From Sphagnum compactum (Eukaryota > Bryophyta > Sphagnopsida > Sphagnales): a stretch of DNA of 64,000 bases. The stretch covers positions 682,001-746,000 of the forward strand of contig OZ234494.1 of the NCBI GenBank assembly GCA_965153455.1, given 5' to 3'. Below the pieces are notes generated by a model that worked only from the letters and a program-made list of their open reading frames with translations, was not told the DNA's origin and searched no databases. This document shows, in pieces, positions 26,137-37,364 of the stretch; the stretch's first letter is position 1, and every line of letters begins with the position of its first letter. Position numbers and translations under genes: made by a program.

Positions 26137-27023
26137 GGCAACTAACCATAGTGATGCATTCATTGTAAATAACAACAAATTATTTGGAGCAAGGAACTAC
26201 TTAGCTTGGAAATTCAAACTTAAAAAACATTTTCATGCATGAAATGTTATGGCATTTGGTTTCTCTAGATCCAACTCAAGCATCTGGGTGAAAATCCTTT
26301 AAGGTGTACCACACATGATGAAAAAGCCTAGTCTTTACTATAATCCTTTTTTACTTTCTATTTTGATCCCCATAAAAAACAATGATTCAAAAGTTAAAAT
26401 TTTTAGAAGGACTATATTTTAGACCATTACAATTTTAGATTCCATCATAATCATCCATAAATGTGTCTTCACATGGTAAAAATGATTAGGTAAACAAGAT
26501 TGAAAAGGGTGACATTGTGACAAGATTTTGGTACACTTTAAAGAATTTGGACCCATTTAGAGTTCAAATAGATGACAAAGTGGCTGCTCAACTAAAGATG
26601 TAAGCAAGTTGTCAACGATCAACTTATCTATAAAAGATGAGGTAATTTTTCATATTGCAGATGTTAATGATCCAATGATGTGTTGGAACAAGTTGAAGAA
26701 TCTCCATGGATCTAGCAACACTGTTAAAAATTTGATGTTCAAAAAACGTTTTCACAACATAAAGATGGAAGAAGGAGCCAACATGGAGGAGTTTCTTCTT
26801 AGAGTGAAGAACATACTGATACAAATTGGAGGTATCAATGACATCATAAACAATCAAGATGTTCTAACAATATTGAATGCATTGCCATTCAATTTTGAAA
26901 GTTTTGTGCAAGGCATTACGTCCTAGGATGAATTGTCGTCCTTTGAGAAACTTTCTAGAAAACTACTACAAGAAGATCACCAAAGGACACTATTAAAGGG
27001 GTAGGATGAGTATATGATTTTGG
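26137..27023 (+). pseudogene. copia gag remnant
   Basis: The start MATNHSDAFIVNNNKLFGA is followed by NYLAWKFKLK, the usual copia gag opening. After stops the frame resumes at 26609-26926 with CWNKLKNLHG and FKKRFHNIKMEEGANMEEF, typical of the UBN2/gag polyprotein region. It would form the particle that packages the RNA. The frame is broken between 26242 and 26609 and again at 26924. Confidence 0.8.
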
Positions 27024-27679
27024 ATGAACAAAACATTTAGGATAGGGACTGATCAGGGATCTTTGTTAGTTTGAATTTTGAATTATTGTTGGTTTTGATC
27101 ATGGTGATGTGACTTGGGACTATTCAAAAGGAGAGAGTTTTGGAAAATAGGGGAATTCTTAAGCACACAGTTTTGGAGAAAGGAGTGAGAGGAGCTATAG
27201 GTACTTGCAATAAAAAACCACACATTTTGTTTTAAGATACCATAGATTTTAAATGTTGTTTTGGGATTTTTTTTCAACAAAACATGAGATTTTATTGTAA
27301 TTTTGAGTCATGTTTATAGTAATACAAAGAAGCACAAACTTCTATAGTGAATTCTATGTTCATATTGTTATGTGAATTGTTTGTGATATTAGAATATGAT
27401 AAAATGAAATGTAATCTTGTTTCTGGAGTATTTTACAATGTATTCTGAACTGCAGATTCTAGTTATATAAGATAACCATGAATTTAGTGTTTTAACAAAT
27501 GGCAGAGTTAAGAATGTTGATAATTACGACAAGAATATTGAATGTATGCATGTGAAATGCAAATATGTTGTTATAGTCATGTGAAATATTTTGCAAGAAT
27601 TAAATTTCACTTCTACCAGACATTTCTAAGAGGATGAAACCCTGATATTGAAATTTCAATGGATGTCAATGAACAACAT

Positions 27680-28235
27680 TTAGGAGCAACACAAACTTCC
27701 AAAAGACTTAGCAATTGCCACAACTGTGGAGAACCCCGACATTGGCTCAAGATTGTAAAAACAATTGTGGAGGTGATGGAAAGGACAATACGAAGAATAA
27801 GTTGAAAGACAATAGTAGTAATTCTGCCAATATTTTGGTTGATGACAAGTAGGATAGTCTAAAAGAACAAAAAACCCCAAGTGAAAAGAGTGTAAATTTG
27901 TTTGAAACTATAGTTGTTTCCATGGAGGTAGAAGATTCATGTGAGACACTTGTCTAGTATTTTGATTCAAGAGCAAGCAAACACATTACATGTAATAAGA
28001 AGTGTTTGAAGAAACTTAGTACGTCTATAGGAACGTCCTTTGTCAAGTTAGTTGGTGGGTAGTCTCACATTGTGCATGGAAAATGGAATGTTGATTTAAC
28101 AACACCCCTTGGAGAAATAAAGATGATATTTGATGTTCTTTATATTCCTAGCATGAAAAAAAGTTTGTTATATGTAGGAATGATACTTGATAGAGGTTAC
28201 ACTATACTTTTTGATGCCAAAAGTGTACAGTGGTG
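27680..28235 (+). pseudogene. copia zinc knuckle and protease remnant
   Basis: A CCHC zinc knuckle begins CHNCGEP at 27717 and continues AQDCKN one base out of frame, which points to a 1-bp indel inside the knuckle. The protease active site reads DSRAS at 27964-27978 in place of DSGAS, so a key glycine is lost. It continues with VLYIPSMKKSLLYVGMILDR, the conserved block downstream of the protease. Stops occur at several points. Confidence 0.8.
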
Positions 28236-28870
28236 AATCCTAGAAAATTAGATTCTATTGTGGCTCATGGAAACAAAGATCCTAAAAATGGTTTGTATAA
28301 ATTAGAAGTTTGTTTGACAAATTTGAATAGAAGTGAAAACAAAGTTGTGAAAGAAGCAAAGTTGTGGCATAAAAGAACGGGGCATGTAAACTTAAAGTCA
28401 TTAAATAAGAAGTGGAGGTAGATTTTAGGGAGCAAGTCAAAATGCTTCGTTTAGATAGAGGAGGGGAATACAATTCAAAAAAAATTGAAAAATATTGCCA
28501 TGATCATGGGATAAAACATCAATTTATCCAAGTGATCAAACACTTTAACAAAATGGTGTTTCAGAGAAGAACAAAACAATCATGGACAAAGCTAAGAACA
28601 TGTTGCTTGAAAGCAATGCACCAAAGTCATTGTGGAGTGAAATAGTAAAAATCGCCAACTACCTTGTGAACAAACTTCCAACTCAAGTGAATTAAAGGAT
28701 GACTCCTCTGCAAGTCTTTAATGGTAGAAAATTAGATCTATGTCGTTTTTGCATCTTTGGTTACGAAGCTCATGTGCATGTACCACGTGAGAATCGAACA
28801 AAATTGGAGGCAAAATCCATAAGATGTGCTTTAGTTGGCTATGATGAACAAACTAAAGCATAAAGGTTGT
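28236..28870 (+). pseudogene. copia integrase remnant with core deletion
   Basis: The pre-integrase zinc-finger part LWHKRTGHVNLKSLNK is followed almost directly by KMLRLDRGGEYNSKKIEKYC, the block around the second catalytic Asp. The rest of the zinc finger and the first part of the integrase core are missing, a clear internal deletion near 28400-28430. Later blocks include TPLQVFNGRK and RCALVGYDEQTKA. The enzyme would insert the cDNA copy; this version cannot work. Confidence 0.8.
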
Positions 28871-29379
28871 TCAATCCGAAAATAAAAAAAGGTTCAACTA
28901 AATAAGGATGTGTGGTTCAATGAAGAGAAAATTGGCTTTACCAAGGAAGAAGGAAAGTAAGTAGAAGCAGTTCAAATTGGAATAACTAGAGGACTAACAC
29001 ATCAGGTGGTGAGAAGACATGTCAATTTGAATGAAATCAACAACAAGGATTTTTGGGATGTCCTGCCAAAGGATTTCATTAACAACAACGAAGAATATGG
29101 TTCATTTGAAGAAAATTTAAGAGATGACAAATTTGTTTAGAACATGTTTAATGAGGTAAGAAGAAGTGAACACCCATTAGAGCTACAAGATACTAACCAA
29201 GATCTTAGTGTACCAACATAGAACATAGAGAACCCAATAGTGGAGATTATAAAATCATCAAGAAGAACTATGTTTCCAACATGTTATGATGATTTTGTAG
29301 TTGCATTAGTTGAATCACCTTATAGACCCACTGATTTTTTTGAAGTAGTAGGAAGTCATGCATGGTAAACAAAAATGGA

Positions 29380-30068
29380 GTCTAAAACATAATCCATTAA
29401 GAAAAACCAAACTTGGGAGTTGGTACAATTGCTAATAGGAAAAATACCAATTACTTTCAAATGGGTTTATAAGATTAAGAATGAAATTAATGGAAAACCA
29501 CAAAAGTGTGAGGCACAACTAGTGGCCAAGGGGTTAACATCAAGACGGAGTTGGTTAGAATGAGACATTTGCACTCGTGCTGAAATGGGGGATGATTCGT
29601 TCCATAATTGTATTAGCTACTCATCACAATTGGACATCTTGCTAATGGACATGTGAATAGCCTTCTTGAATGGTGAGTTACATGAAGAAGTTTTTATGGT
29701 CCAACCAAGAGGCTTTGTTGAACCATGAAAAGAAAGTCTAGTTCGTAAATTCAACAAAGCTCTTTATAGTTTAAAGCAAGCTCATAGAGCTTGGTATTTT
29801 AAGACCGATACATTTTTTAGAAAATAGGACCAAACAAAAGTAATGCAGATTCAAATCTATATTACTTTAACGAAAGAAAGTTGATGGTAATTCTCATACT
29901 ACATGTTGATGATATGTTGATCATAGGAAACCACATTAAAAAAAAATGGTTGAAACAACGGTTTGAAAGTCGGTTTGAAATGTCAGACCTTGGACAACTT
30001 GGAAGATACGTAGGTGTAGATTTTTCATTCTCAGCAACATGCATTTCAATGTCACAAAGAACATGTTA
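29380..30068 (+). pseudogene. copia reverse transcriptase remnant
   Basis: Visible blocks are NQTWELVQL, ITFKWVYKIKNEINGK, AFLNGELHEEVFMVQPRGF, KALYSLKQAHRAWY and HVDDMLIIGN (29902), where HVDD stands in the place of the catalytic YVDD. Next comes RFEMSDLGQLGRYVGVDF. At least four stops or frame changes separate these blocks. Confidence 0.85.
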
Positions 30069-30142
30069 AAAAAAAATTTAGGCTAGATACATGCAACCCA
30101 ACTAAAACCCCAATAGCTAAGGGTACTAAATTTTCAAGTGAC

Positions 30143-30786
30143 ATGGGTGAGAATAAAGTAGACTCAACCTTGTATAGACAAATGGCTGGAAAATTCATTT
30201 ATCTAACATATATTAGACATGATATTTTGTTCATTGTAGGAATAGTAAGCTGTTATATGCTTGAACCACAAGTCCCGCATCTAAATGCAATAAAACACAT
30301 ATTTAGATATCTTAGAGGGACCACTACCTATGGCATATTCTATTGGGCTGGAGAAAACAATACACTAGAAGGATTTGCAGATACTGACTGGGTGAGTGAT
30401 CAAGAGTCAAGGCGATCCACTAGTGGCTATTTGTTCAATCTAGGCTTAACACTTGTGTCATGGAACAGAAATTGACAATCTATAGTAGCTATGTCCTTTA
30501 CTAAAGTGGAGTATAGAGCCTTGATGGAAGGAAGTAAGGAGGCTACATGGTTGAGAAGAACCTTGGATTTTTGTAGCCGATGTCGACCCCAATATCTTGT
30601 GACAATATGAGCAGCATGAAGATTGCAAAGAATCCTATATTCCATGCAAGGACTAAACATATTGAATGTCACTACCACTTTGTTCGTGAGAAAGTGTTAT
30701 CTAAAGAAGTTGAACTTATTCATGTGCCCACATGTGATCAACTAGTAGACATTTTCACCAAACCTTTAGGGAATAGAGCAGCTTAA
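30143..30786 (+). pseudogene. copia RNase H remnant
   Basis: YRQMAGKFIYLTYIRHDI leads into GFADTDWVSDQESRRSTSGY, the copia RNase H start. SFTKVEYRALMEGSKEATWL follows after a stop at 30474. The end is PISCDNMSSMKIAKNPIFHA and VADQL-like CDQLVDIFTKPLG. It would have degraded the RNA strand during reverse transcription. Frame breaks occur near 30474 and 30580. Confidence 0.85.
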
Positions 30787-30864
30787 AAACGTAGAAGAAG
30801 GTCTCACCTCAACAGGCCGTTGCTCTCTGAAGTGTAGTTGTCATTTCCATAACTGGGTCTTCAA

Positions 30865-33800
30865 ATGTGTTCAAGTACAGACCTACCACAAAGGTTTTCT
30901 CCTGCAGCTGATCTTCCAGAGCTTCCTGATAATGATGGCGGTGAGTCAGAATTTGTGGAAGTTTTTCCCACAGTTCGCTATGGTTGGGTCAGTGTTGCCA
31001 TGACCTTTCTCTCAAGCTCTTGTTGTTACTTTCTCCTTCTTTCCTTTCTAATATTTTTTGTTTTTCCTTAGCTTTCCCAAGGATCTTTGAGTTTCTAACA
31101 TGGGTTTGAGATGTTGCATCGCAGTATGATGATGTACTGGGCAAAGGGGCTTTCAAGACTGTGTATCCTATTTGAGCTGTTTTTAGGTTCTTGCTAGTCT
31201 TGAATTGGAATGAAAGTGATGCTTTACCACAATTACATCACAATAACCTTGGCTGGATTGCTTTTGGCTGTTGTGGTTTGTCATGTTATGGTTTGCCCTT
31301 AACTCCTTTGCAGCTACAGGGCATTTGATGAAGTGGATGGAATTGAAGTGGCATGGAATCAAGTGAAAGTTCGAGATGTTTTGAAGAGTCCTAAAGATCT
31401 GGAGCACCTTTATTCAGAAGTTCACTTGTTGAAGACGCTGAAACACAAAAACATCATCAAATTGCACAATTCATGGGTGGACACCAAAACAAAAAATGTG
31501 AACTTCATCACTGAGATATTTACCTCTGGCACTTTGAGGCAGTAAGTACTCATGTTCCTATAAAATTTCTTTGGCTTCAGCTGAGACACTACTCAGGGTC
31601 ATGTGAGGAGTCCTTGTATTTGAGACTCTTGTGAGGAAGGTTTTTGGAGTTCAGGTTCTTCACTAAAACTTGGAATTAGACTGGATGGCGTGAATATTTT
31701 GTAGTTATGAGACCCCTTGCATCTATGGGAACTCTTGCATGTCACACAAGAAAACTCTCATCTGACCCTTTTGCATGACTGGAAGTTGGCTGATTGTTTC
31801 TCCCTAACTGGTTTAAAATGCCACCTACAGTTCCTTTTTGTGTTGAAAGCATTCCACAATGTGTCGTTGCTGTAACTGACTGATGGTAGCAGCCCAAGAA
31901 TTGCATCCCCTCAAGAGTTAGCCAGAGGAGTATGAGGGTACAAGGGAGTAAACACATCAAAATATTTTCTCATGTTTGTACCATTTAAATCAGATTCTGA
32001 ACGGCATTGATCATAAGGGATACAGACCTTGAAATCTTGATGAGAAGGAAAACAAAATACGTGAGGAGGTGATTTATGGGCAAGGTTCTGTCAGGGGAGC
32101 TAAAGGGAAGTCTATTGACCAATGGAGTAATGTGATCCAGTTACTGCAAAAAAACACAAGCATGTGGACATTAAGGTTGCTAAGAATTGGTCACACAAGA
32201 TTTTACATGGACATCTTTACCTGCACCAATCATACACCATGACCTTAAAAGTGACAAAGTTTTTGTGAATGGCGATCAAGGGGACTTGGTGGGTATTCTC
32301 TTTCTCACTTATGTGGAGTTATCCAATGAGCAGCCGTTTTCTGAAGGGTGCAGCACCTAGGATTGTTGTGAGAAGAGCTATCATCTTTTTTAGGGTCTCT
32401 TTTTCTTCTCCATTGTCTCATTTTTGTACATTTATGTTCTCTCTCAGTACTGGAAGATGTGTTGTGGACATGGGGCTGTTTGCTCTCTACCTTCTAAACA
32501 CTAGGAAAATGCAGAGCAGACCCTCTTTCTATGTGCAGAAAGTGTTCAACTTTGCATCCAGTGCCTGCTGTAAGTGATGAGTGTTGGGAGGTTGCCAAAT
32601 AAAAATTTGAAGTTTTGTACAAAAGTTTAGGTGTCATGGTCTTGTGGTTAGCTAGCTATCGGAGTGACCAGTGGCATGTGGATTTCTTGTGGCAAAAAGC
32701 TGGGTCACTCTTGTAGCTTTTTCACCATCTCAGGTCTGTTTAAATTGTACCGCAGGGACACCTGAGTTCATGGCTCCACAGCCTTATGAAGAAGAATGCA
32801 ATGAGTTTGCTGACTTCTTTTATTTTGGAATGTGCCTTTTGGAGATGGTTACCTTTGATTATCCTTATAGTGAGTGCATTGATGCTGCACAGATCTATAA
32901 GGTGACATCAGTAAGAAGCTCTGGTGTGCTGCTTATTCTGTTAGCATTTTTCAACAACTTCAGCTGAGCTATTTTCTTTCTTTGTTTTCATAAGTATTGG
33001 ACATCTCTGTGCATACAGTACTGTGTGTAGTAACGGTGTTGCTTCACAAGGCATATGTTGAAAGTAGGGTGTACATGTGTTTCTTAGACCTCATGCAGGG
33101 AAAGAAGTGAGCTGCTCGAGAAATTGAAGGACCCTGAGCATTTGTTGAGAAGTGTCTGGCTGCTGCATCAGTAAGGCTACCTGCAAGGGAGCTGTTGATG
33201 GACCCATTTCTCCAGTGTGAAGGTGATCATGAAGCAATAGAATGTGGGCCATATTTTCTGATTGCAAAGTGCCCGACAGATGACGTGGGCTTGGTGTGAT
33301 TTTTGAAACTCATAAATGCCAAATTCAGCAGATTTCTACTGTGAACAGAACAGTGTGGGAAAGCATATTGACTATAAAGCAGATGTTGCTGGCACATAAA
33401 AAAAGTCACCTCCATTTTCAGTCATCCAAGAGCCTGAAGCACAGGATGACTTTTAACCCATAAGACACCACTTCAATGCTGACTTTACTCCAGGGAGAAG
33501 AAGTGGGCATGCAGGAGTAGCAAGGATTTTTGAGTGAAGGGTTCAAGAGGAGACAACAACATTTTCTTGAGACTTCACATTGCTGATCATGAGTCTTAAT
33601 CAGAATCTGTAGTGCAGAATGATCAGTTTCAAGGACCCAATTCAGATGTAACAATGGTTTTTCAGGAACATAAGCCCCACCATTGTGTCAGAGCAACATT
33701 GTGGGATTCTTGTTTGGCAGGTCATAGCCACAACATCCAATTCCCTTGCTCTTTTTCCCCCAAGTTCAGCTCTGCTCCAATTGTGGTTGACGGAACTATA

Positions 33801-34656
33801 TGGTGCTTTGAAGAAGCCACATACCATCCTTGATCTGATCTCCTTCAACACAGGCCTGAAGGCTCTTTCGAGTTCTCCAGTGATTCTCCTGAAGGACACA
33901 AGAGACACCAAGAAGATTGGGAACACAATCAATCATAGTCTGGAGCTTCTTTAGCAGACAGTGCCTCACCTACTACTTTCTTGGCTGGCCTAAAGCAAAC
34001 AAATTTTGCTGACAAGGATTGCAATAGCAAGGCAGGATGCTTTGATGAGCTTGGTGAAGTGAGAAGTATGAGTAATGCCCAGTTCACCAGCCAGCCCCAC
34101 AAGGAGGGGCATTTAGGAGATAGAAATAACTTCTATAGAAAACAATTATCTTATTGAAGATGGGAGCCCCTCCAATTGGATGACAAAACTGAAGAAGCTG
34201 TCAGAAATTGTGAATTGGAAGAGACTGGCATTACAACAGCAGGAAGAGCTTAATAATCTCCAGAGGCATGAGCAATCCTTACAATCAGCCAGAAGCCTTC
34301 TGTCAGAATATCCAATATCACCACATGTGCCACACCCATTTTTCCAATGCAGGTTGCCATCAGAACAATGCAAGGAACCAGAGTTATCAAAAAGCTTTGC
34401 ACAGTCTCACACAAGGTGGCTGAACTTCACAGCAAGCATTTTCACAAAACTTGAGCCAACTTGTCATTGTGAAAATCTTCAGCAATCTTTTAATTCAAAA
34501 ATTAGTGATTGTTTGCAGAGCGAGGAAGACAAGACTAACAACAGAAGGAAGGATTCCTCACCTGTGCTGCTTATGAATCAGGAGCAAGCAGGAGAAGAAA
34601 AGCTCAGAAGCAGAACAAGTTTAGACACCCAGCCAAACTCTCATAGAAGCTTCTGA
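30865..34656 (+). pseudogene. WNK-family protein kinase pseudogene, introns retained
   Basis: Exon-like blocks carry WNK hallmarks: SEFVEVFPTVRYG (to 30987); LGKGAFKTVY (31125-31162, the loop Lys typical of WNKs); [20 protein letters not shown] (31314-31541, Asn at the usual Lys place); KHVDIKVAKNWSHKILHG (about 32155); [18 protein letters not shown] (32756-32901); EKCLAAASVRLPARELLMDP (about 33145). Several splice sites are still good and in phase. Damage is extensive: indels and stops, HRD changed to HHD with nearby loss, no recognisable DLG segment, APE changed to APQ, and stops after 33270. IFLRLHIADHES near 33560 recalls the post-kinase OSR1-C region. The frame 34180-34656 with LALQQQEELNNLQRHEQ looks like the coiled-coil tail. 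Because introns remain, it arose by DNA duplication or in-place decay, not retrocopying. Confidence 0.85.
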
Positions 34657-35175
34657 ACTGGTTGGATATCTGAACTAAGCTTCTAGATCTACCACCTCAA
34701 TTTCATTATATTCAATTGAAAAAATTCAATTGCACAATGAAAGCAGATAAGTTTTGATATTGGAAGCAGACATCCATGAGCTGATAATCAGCTTCAAATC
34801 TCAAAAGATATAAGCTTGACCAAATCCACTATTCCCAAAGTAATAAAACCCATTGCACACAACCAGCATTGGCATTGTAGAATGAAGTGGCCACACAATG
34901 GCAATGCAAAGCAATAAACCTTAACCTCACCTTTACGGCAAATAAACATCAATGTACATTGTAGAAGTGAATAGGAACTCTCAAGATGCTGGTCTGTAAA
35001 ACTATACAAAGCATTTCCTAGATCCTTCAAAACTGATCCAATCTTGAGCCCACTCTAAACAGCTACAGATTCAGTCTGCAAACAGCTTAACAGTGCAGCT
35101 GGAGCTTCTGGGGTTTTGAGGAGATAACTCTCAAGAGACTGTTGGTGTTTGAAAACACCATGAAAAGTTTGGGAC
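34657..35175. other. Spacer between WNK pseudogene and H2B (3' side of both)
   Basis: The two units converge here. It should hold the H2B 3' untranslated region on the minus strand. I see no further gene. Confidence 0.5.
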
Positions 35176-35706
35176 TCAAGCACTGGTGAATTTAGTAACT
35201 GCTTTCGTTCCCTCAGAGACAGCATGCTTGGCCAACTCGCCAGGCAATATCAAACGCACGGCAGTCTGAATCTCGCGGGATGTAATAGTTGGCTTCTTGT
35301 TGTAGCGAGCAAGACGAGCCGATTCTTGCGCCAACTTTTCGAATATATCATTGATGAAAGAATTCATGATCCCCATAGCTTTTGAAGAAATTCCAGTGTC
35401 AGGATGAACCTGGACAGAACCATAAAAAAAACCTATGAACAAGAGAACCATCAAAACTTCCCTCTAAGCTACTCACAAACTAAAGCTTCAATCCCCCACA
35501 AAACAGATACAAAAGAAGGGGGGAAAAAAAACACTTACCTGCTTCAACACTTTGTAGATATAAATCTTATAAGTCTCCGTGCTCTTCGCCTTCTTCCTCT
35601 TGCCCCCCTCCTTCACAGGCTTTTTCTCTGCCTTAGTCTTCACGGGCTTCTTCTCAGCCCTGGATTTCCCTCCCTTCTGTTCAGCTTCGACTGCCTTAGG
35701 CGCCAT
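35176..35706 (-). CDS. H2B: Histone H2B, two exons
   Basis: Exon 1 runs 35706-35539 and exon 2 runs 35409-35176. The 129-bp intron (35538-35410) has GTAAGT and CAG borders in phase 0. The protein is 133 residues. It has a Lys-rich tail with an AEKKPVK repeat (about residues 17-32) and then the histone fold from [20 protein letters not shown] to the end. It keeps [36 protein letters not shown] and the C-terminal AVTKFTSA, which contains the conserved ubiquitination Lys. H2B pairs with H2A and packages nuclear DNA. The start is the first ATG of the tail (ATGGCGCC context); an upstream in-frame ATG adds unrelated residues and lies in the leader. Core H2B genes of flowering plants usually lack introns, so the intron is notable. 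No defect is visible. Confidence 0.96.
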
Positions 35707-35887
35707 CACAAGAAAACCACAAACTCCACCGAAAGAAACACGAATTAAGCAAAAGTATAGACGATTACTTGAAGCACAAAACACAAACAACAATGATCAA
35801 CCCAACAGCGTTCCTGAAATTGAGTTGCTAAGACCGCACGTAAAACGTCGCAATGAAACAGTGGTACTGAACTCTGAGTCCGCGAGC

Positions 35888-35894
35888 TTTTATA
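35888..35894 (-). promoter_or_regulatory. TATA box of H2B
   Basis: TATAAAA reads on the minus strand about 180 bases upstream of the H2B start codon, in a locally GC-richer stretch. It would place transcription start near 35860. Confidence 0.7.
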
Positions 35895-35940
35895 GCGATG
35901 GCGTTGAAGAAGAGAACCGGGGGCGAAGGGTTTAGGGCTT

Positions 35941-35965
35941 AGAGAGAGAGAGAGAGAGAGAGAGA
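35941..35965 (+). repeat. (AG)12 microsatellite upstream of H2B TATA
   Basis: A pure AG run on plus, CT on the H2B strand, about 50 bases upstream of its TATA box. Such tracts are common in plant promoters and length-variable. Confidence 0.9.
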
Positions 35966-36048
35966 AGAGACGAGAGAAAAGACAGGGAATAAAACAAAAA
36001 GAAAAATAGTAATTAGTTTCAACCAATGAATGTCAACGAAGTTCATCA

Positions 36049-36056
36049 CGCGGATC
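36049..36056 (+). promoter_or_regulatory. Histone octamer CGCGGATC in H2B promoter
   Basis: CGCGGATC is the known plant histone-promoter octamer linked to S-phase expression. It lies about 155 bases upstream of the H2B TATA box. CCAAT at 36023-36027 and a related ACGGATC near 36165 accompany it. This supports a replication-coupled H2B (inference). Confidence 0.75.
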
Positions 36057-36199
36057 ACTATCGGACGGCTCCTATCTGCTCAGATTCTAGATCCAGTGCG
36101 GTGCATGGGATGAAACGGAGAATTTCCGGTTAACAGCCAACGGGGAGGCTTCGCGTCGGGAAGCCACGGATCTAACGAGAATCTGACGGTTGAGAGTCA

Positions 36200-37364
36200 C
36201 TGTCGGGTGGCCTGTTGAACCTGTGGGGGTAGTTGGAGGCCCGAGTCGGAGGTCCCTCGAGGAGGAGAGGGCGGGGCAAAAAAATGTTCGACCGTACCCG
36301 ATCAAGCTTCGGGTGTAATTTGTTTTTTAAAACAATTCCAGGTGGGTATTATTCAGTTTTGGGTGGGTACCTGCTTTTTGGGGCGGTTAAGAACCGCCGG
36401 ATCCCTCTTTCTACTTCACATAACCAAAAGCATTTACATGTCACCTTTAATATTTGTGGTCATGAATGATTACATAATTCATGAATAATTATGTCATTTT
36501 TTAATGTTATATATGCATAATTTTATATATTTATGTAATACATTCGATTTAAAGTGTACCCAAAATATAGATTTTTTCAATTAGTAGTCCAGTTCACTTT
36601 GTTGCACATATATTTATTTAATTTGAAATTGGAATATTTATTTATAAGCTCTAGTGATTTATGTAATTATGAAGAAATTAACAATTCAATATAGTTATTT
36701 GCCATGGTATTATTAATTTTCTCGCTTGAATTTATATATTTATGATTGTCTTAAATGAAGGTGAATTAATTGCATTTAAATTGAATGACCTAATCATGGA
36801 AAAGTTAACCCAACCATTGCACTACAATCTAAGGCATGGTCTCAAATGTATTATTTTTTGTCAACCTTACTTAATTGTGCAAGTTTTTTTAATATGGTGT
36901 CAAGCTTTTCCTTTCATTATGTAATCAAATTGAGTTTGATTGGGGATGATATAAATAAATACACCAATAGCATGTATTGCATCAATATAGATCCAAAGGT
37001 GATGATACTATATATAAATACACCAATAGCAAATATTATGATTATTACAAAAGACACAAAAATGTACAACGAAATGTATCTATTACTAAAATTTCAAAAT
37101 TATAGATGTCAAATACAATATACAATCTACGTTAAAGTAATGAAAGTTTCAAGATGATCCAACCACATCTAGCTTAATAATATTAACAAAATGTTTGTTT
37201 ATATTCCCCATTAATTCACTTGTCCCACAACAAATTAAAGGGACAATGTTTCATGTTATTTTGCTACTTTTATTAATTTAATGTTAACCATAGTTGAGAG
37301 GAAGTTTACTAAACAAAAGAAATTGTGGATAGAAATTTTCTTGAAAATTGGTTGGATAATTTTG
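36200..37364. other. Spacer between H2B promoter and Helitron B; no gene seen
   Basis: The GC-richer H2B upstream region ends near 36420 and ordinary AT-rich DNA follows. The open frames here have no motifs. Confidence 0.45.

Larger units (their letters stand above)
25778..30786 (+). mobile_element. Degenerate Ty1/copia LTR retrotransposon
   Basis: Blocks appear in the copia order: gag, protease, integrase, reverse transcriptase, RNase H. All are on the plus strand and all carry stops or frameshifts. At 25778-25788 TAATATCAAAG differs at three positions from the usual copia primer-binding site (TGGTATCAGAG), suggesting the 5' LTR ends just before it; no LTR was confirmed. After the RNase H end, sequence resembling a WNK gene begins within about 80 bases, so the 3' LTR is missing or unrecognisable. 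The copy is old and immobile. Confidence 0.85.

Noticed and set aside
30865-34656. A functional WNK kinase gene
   Set aside because: Stops and indels in the catalytic loop, loss of the DLG motif and breaks in the C-terminal half cannot be repaired by any set of GT-AG introns that I can see.
35404-35935. Plus-strand frames opposite H2B
   Set aside because: They are antisense shadows of the H2B exons, intron and leader.
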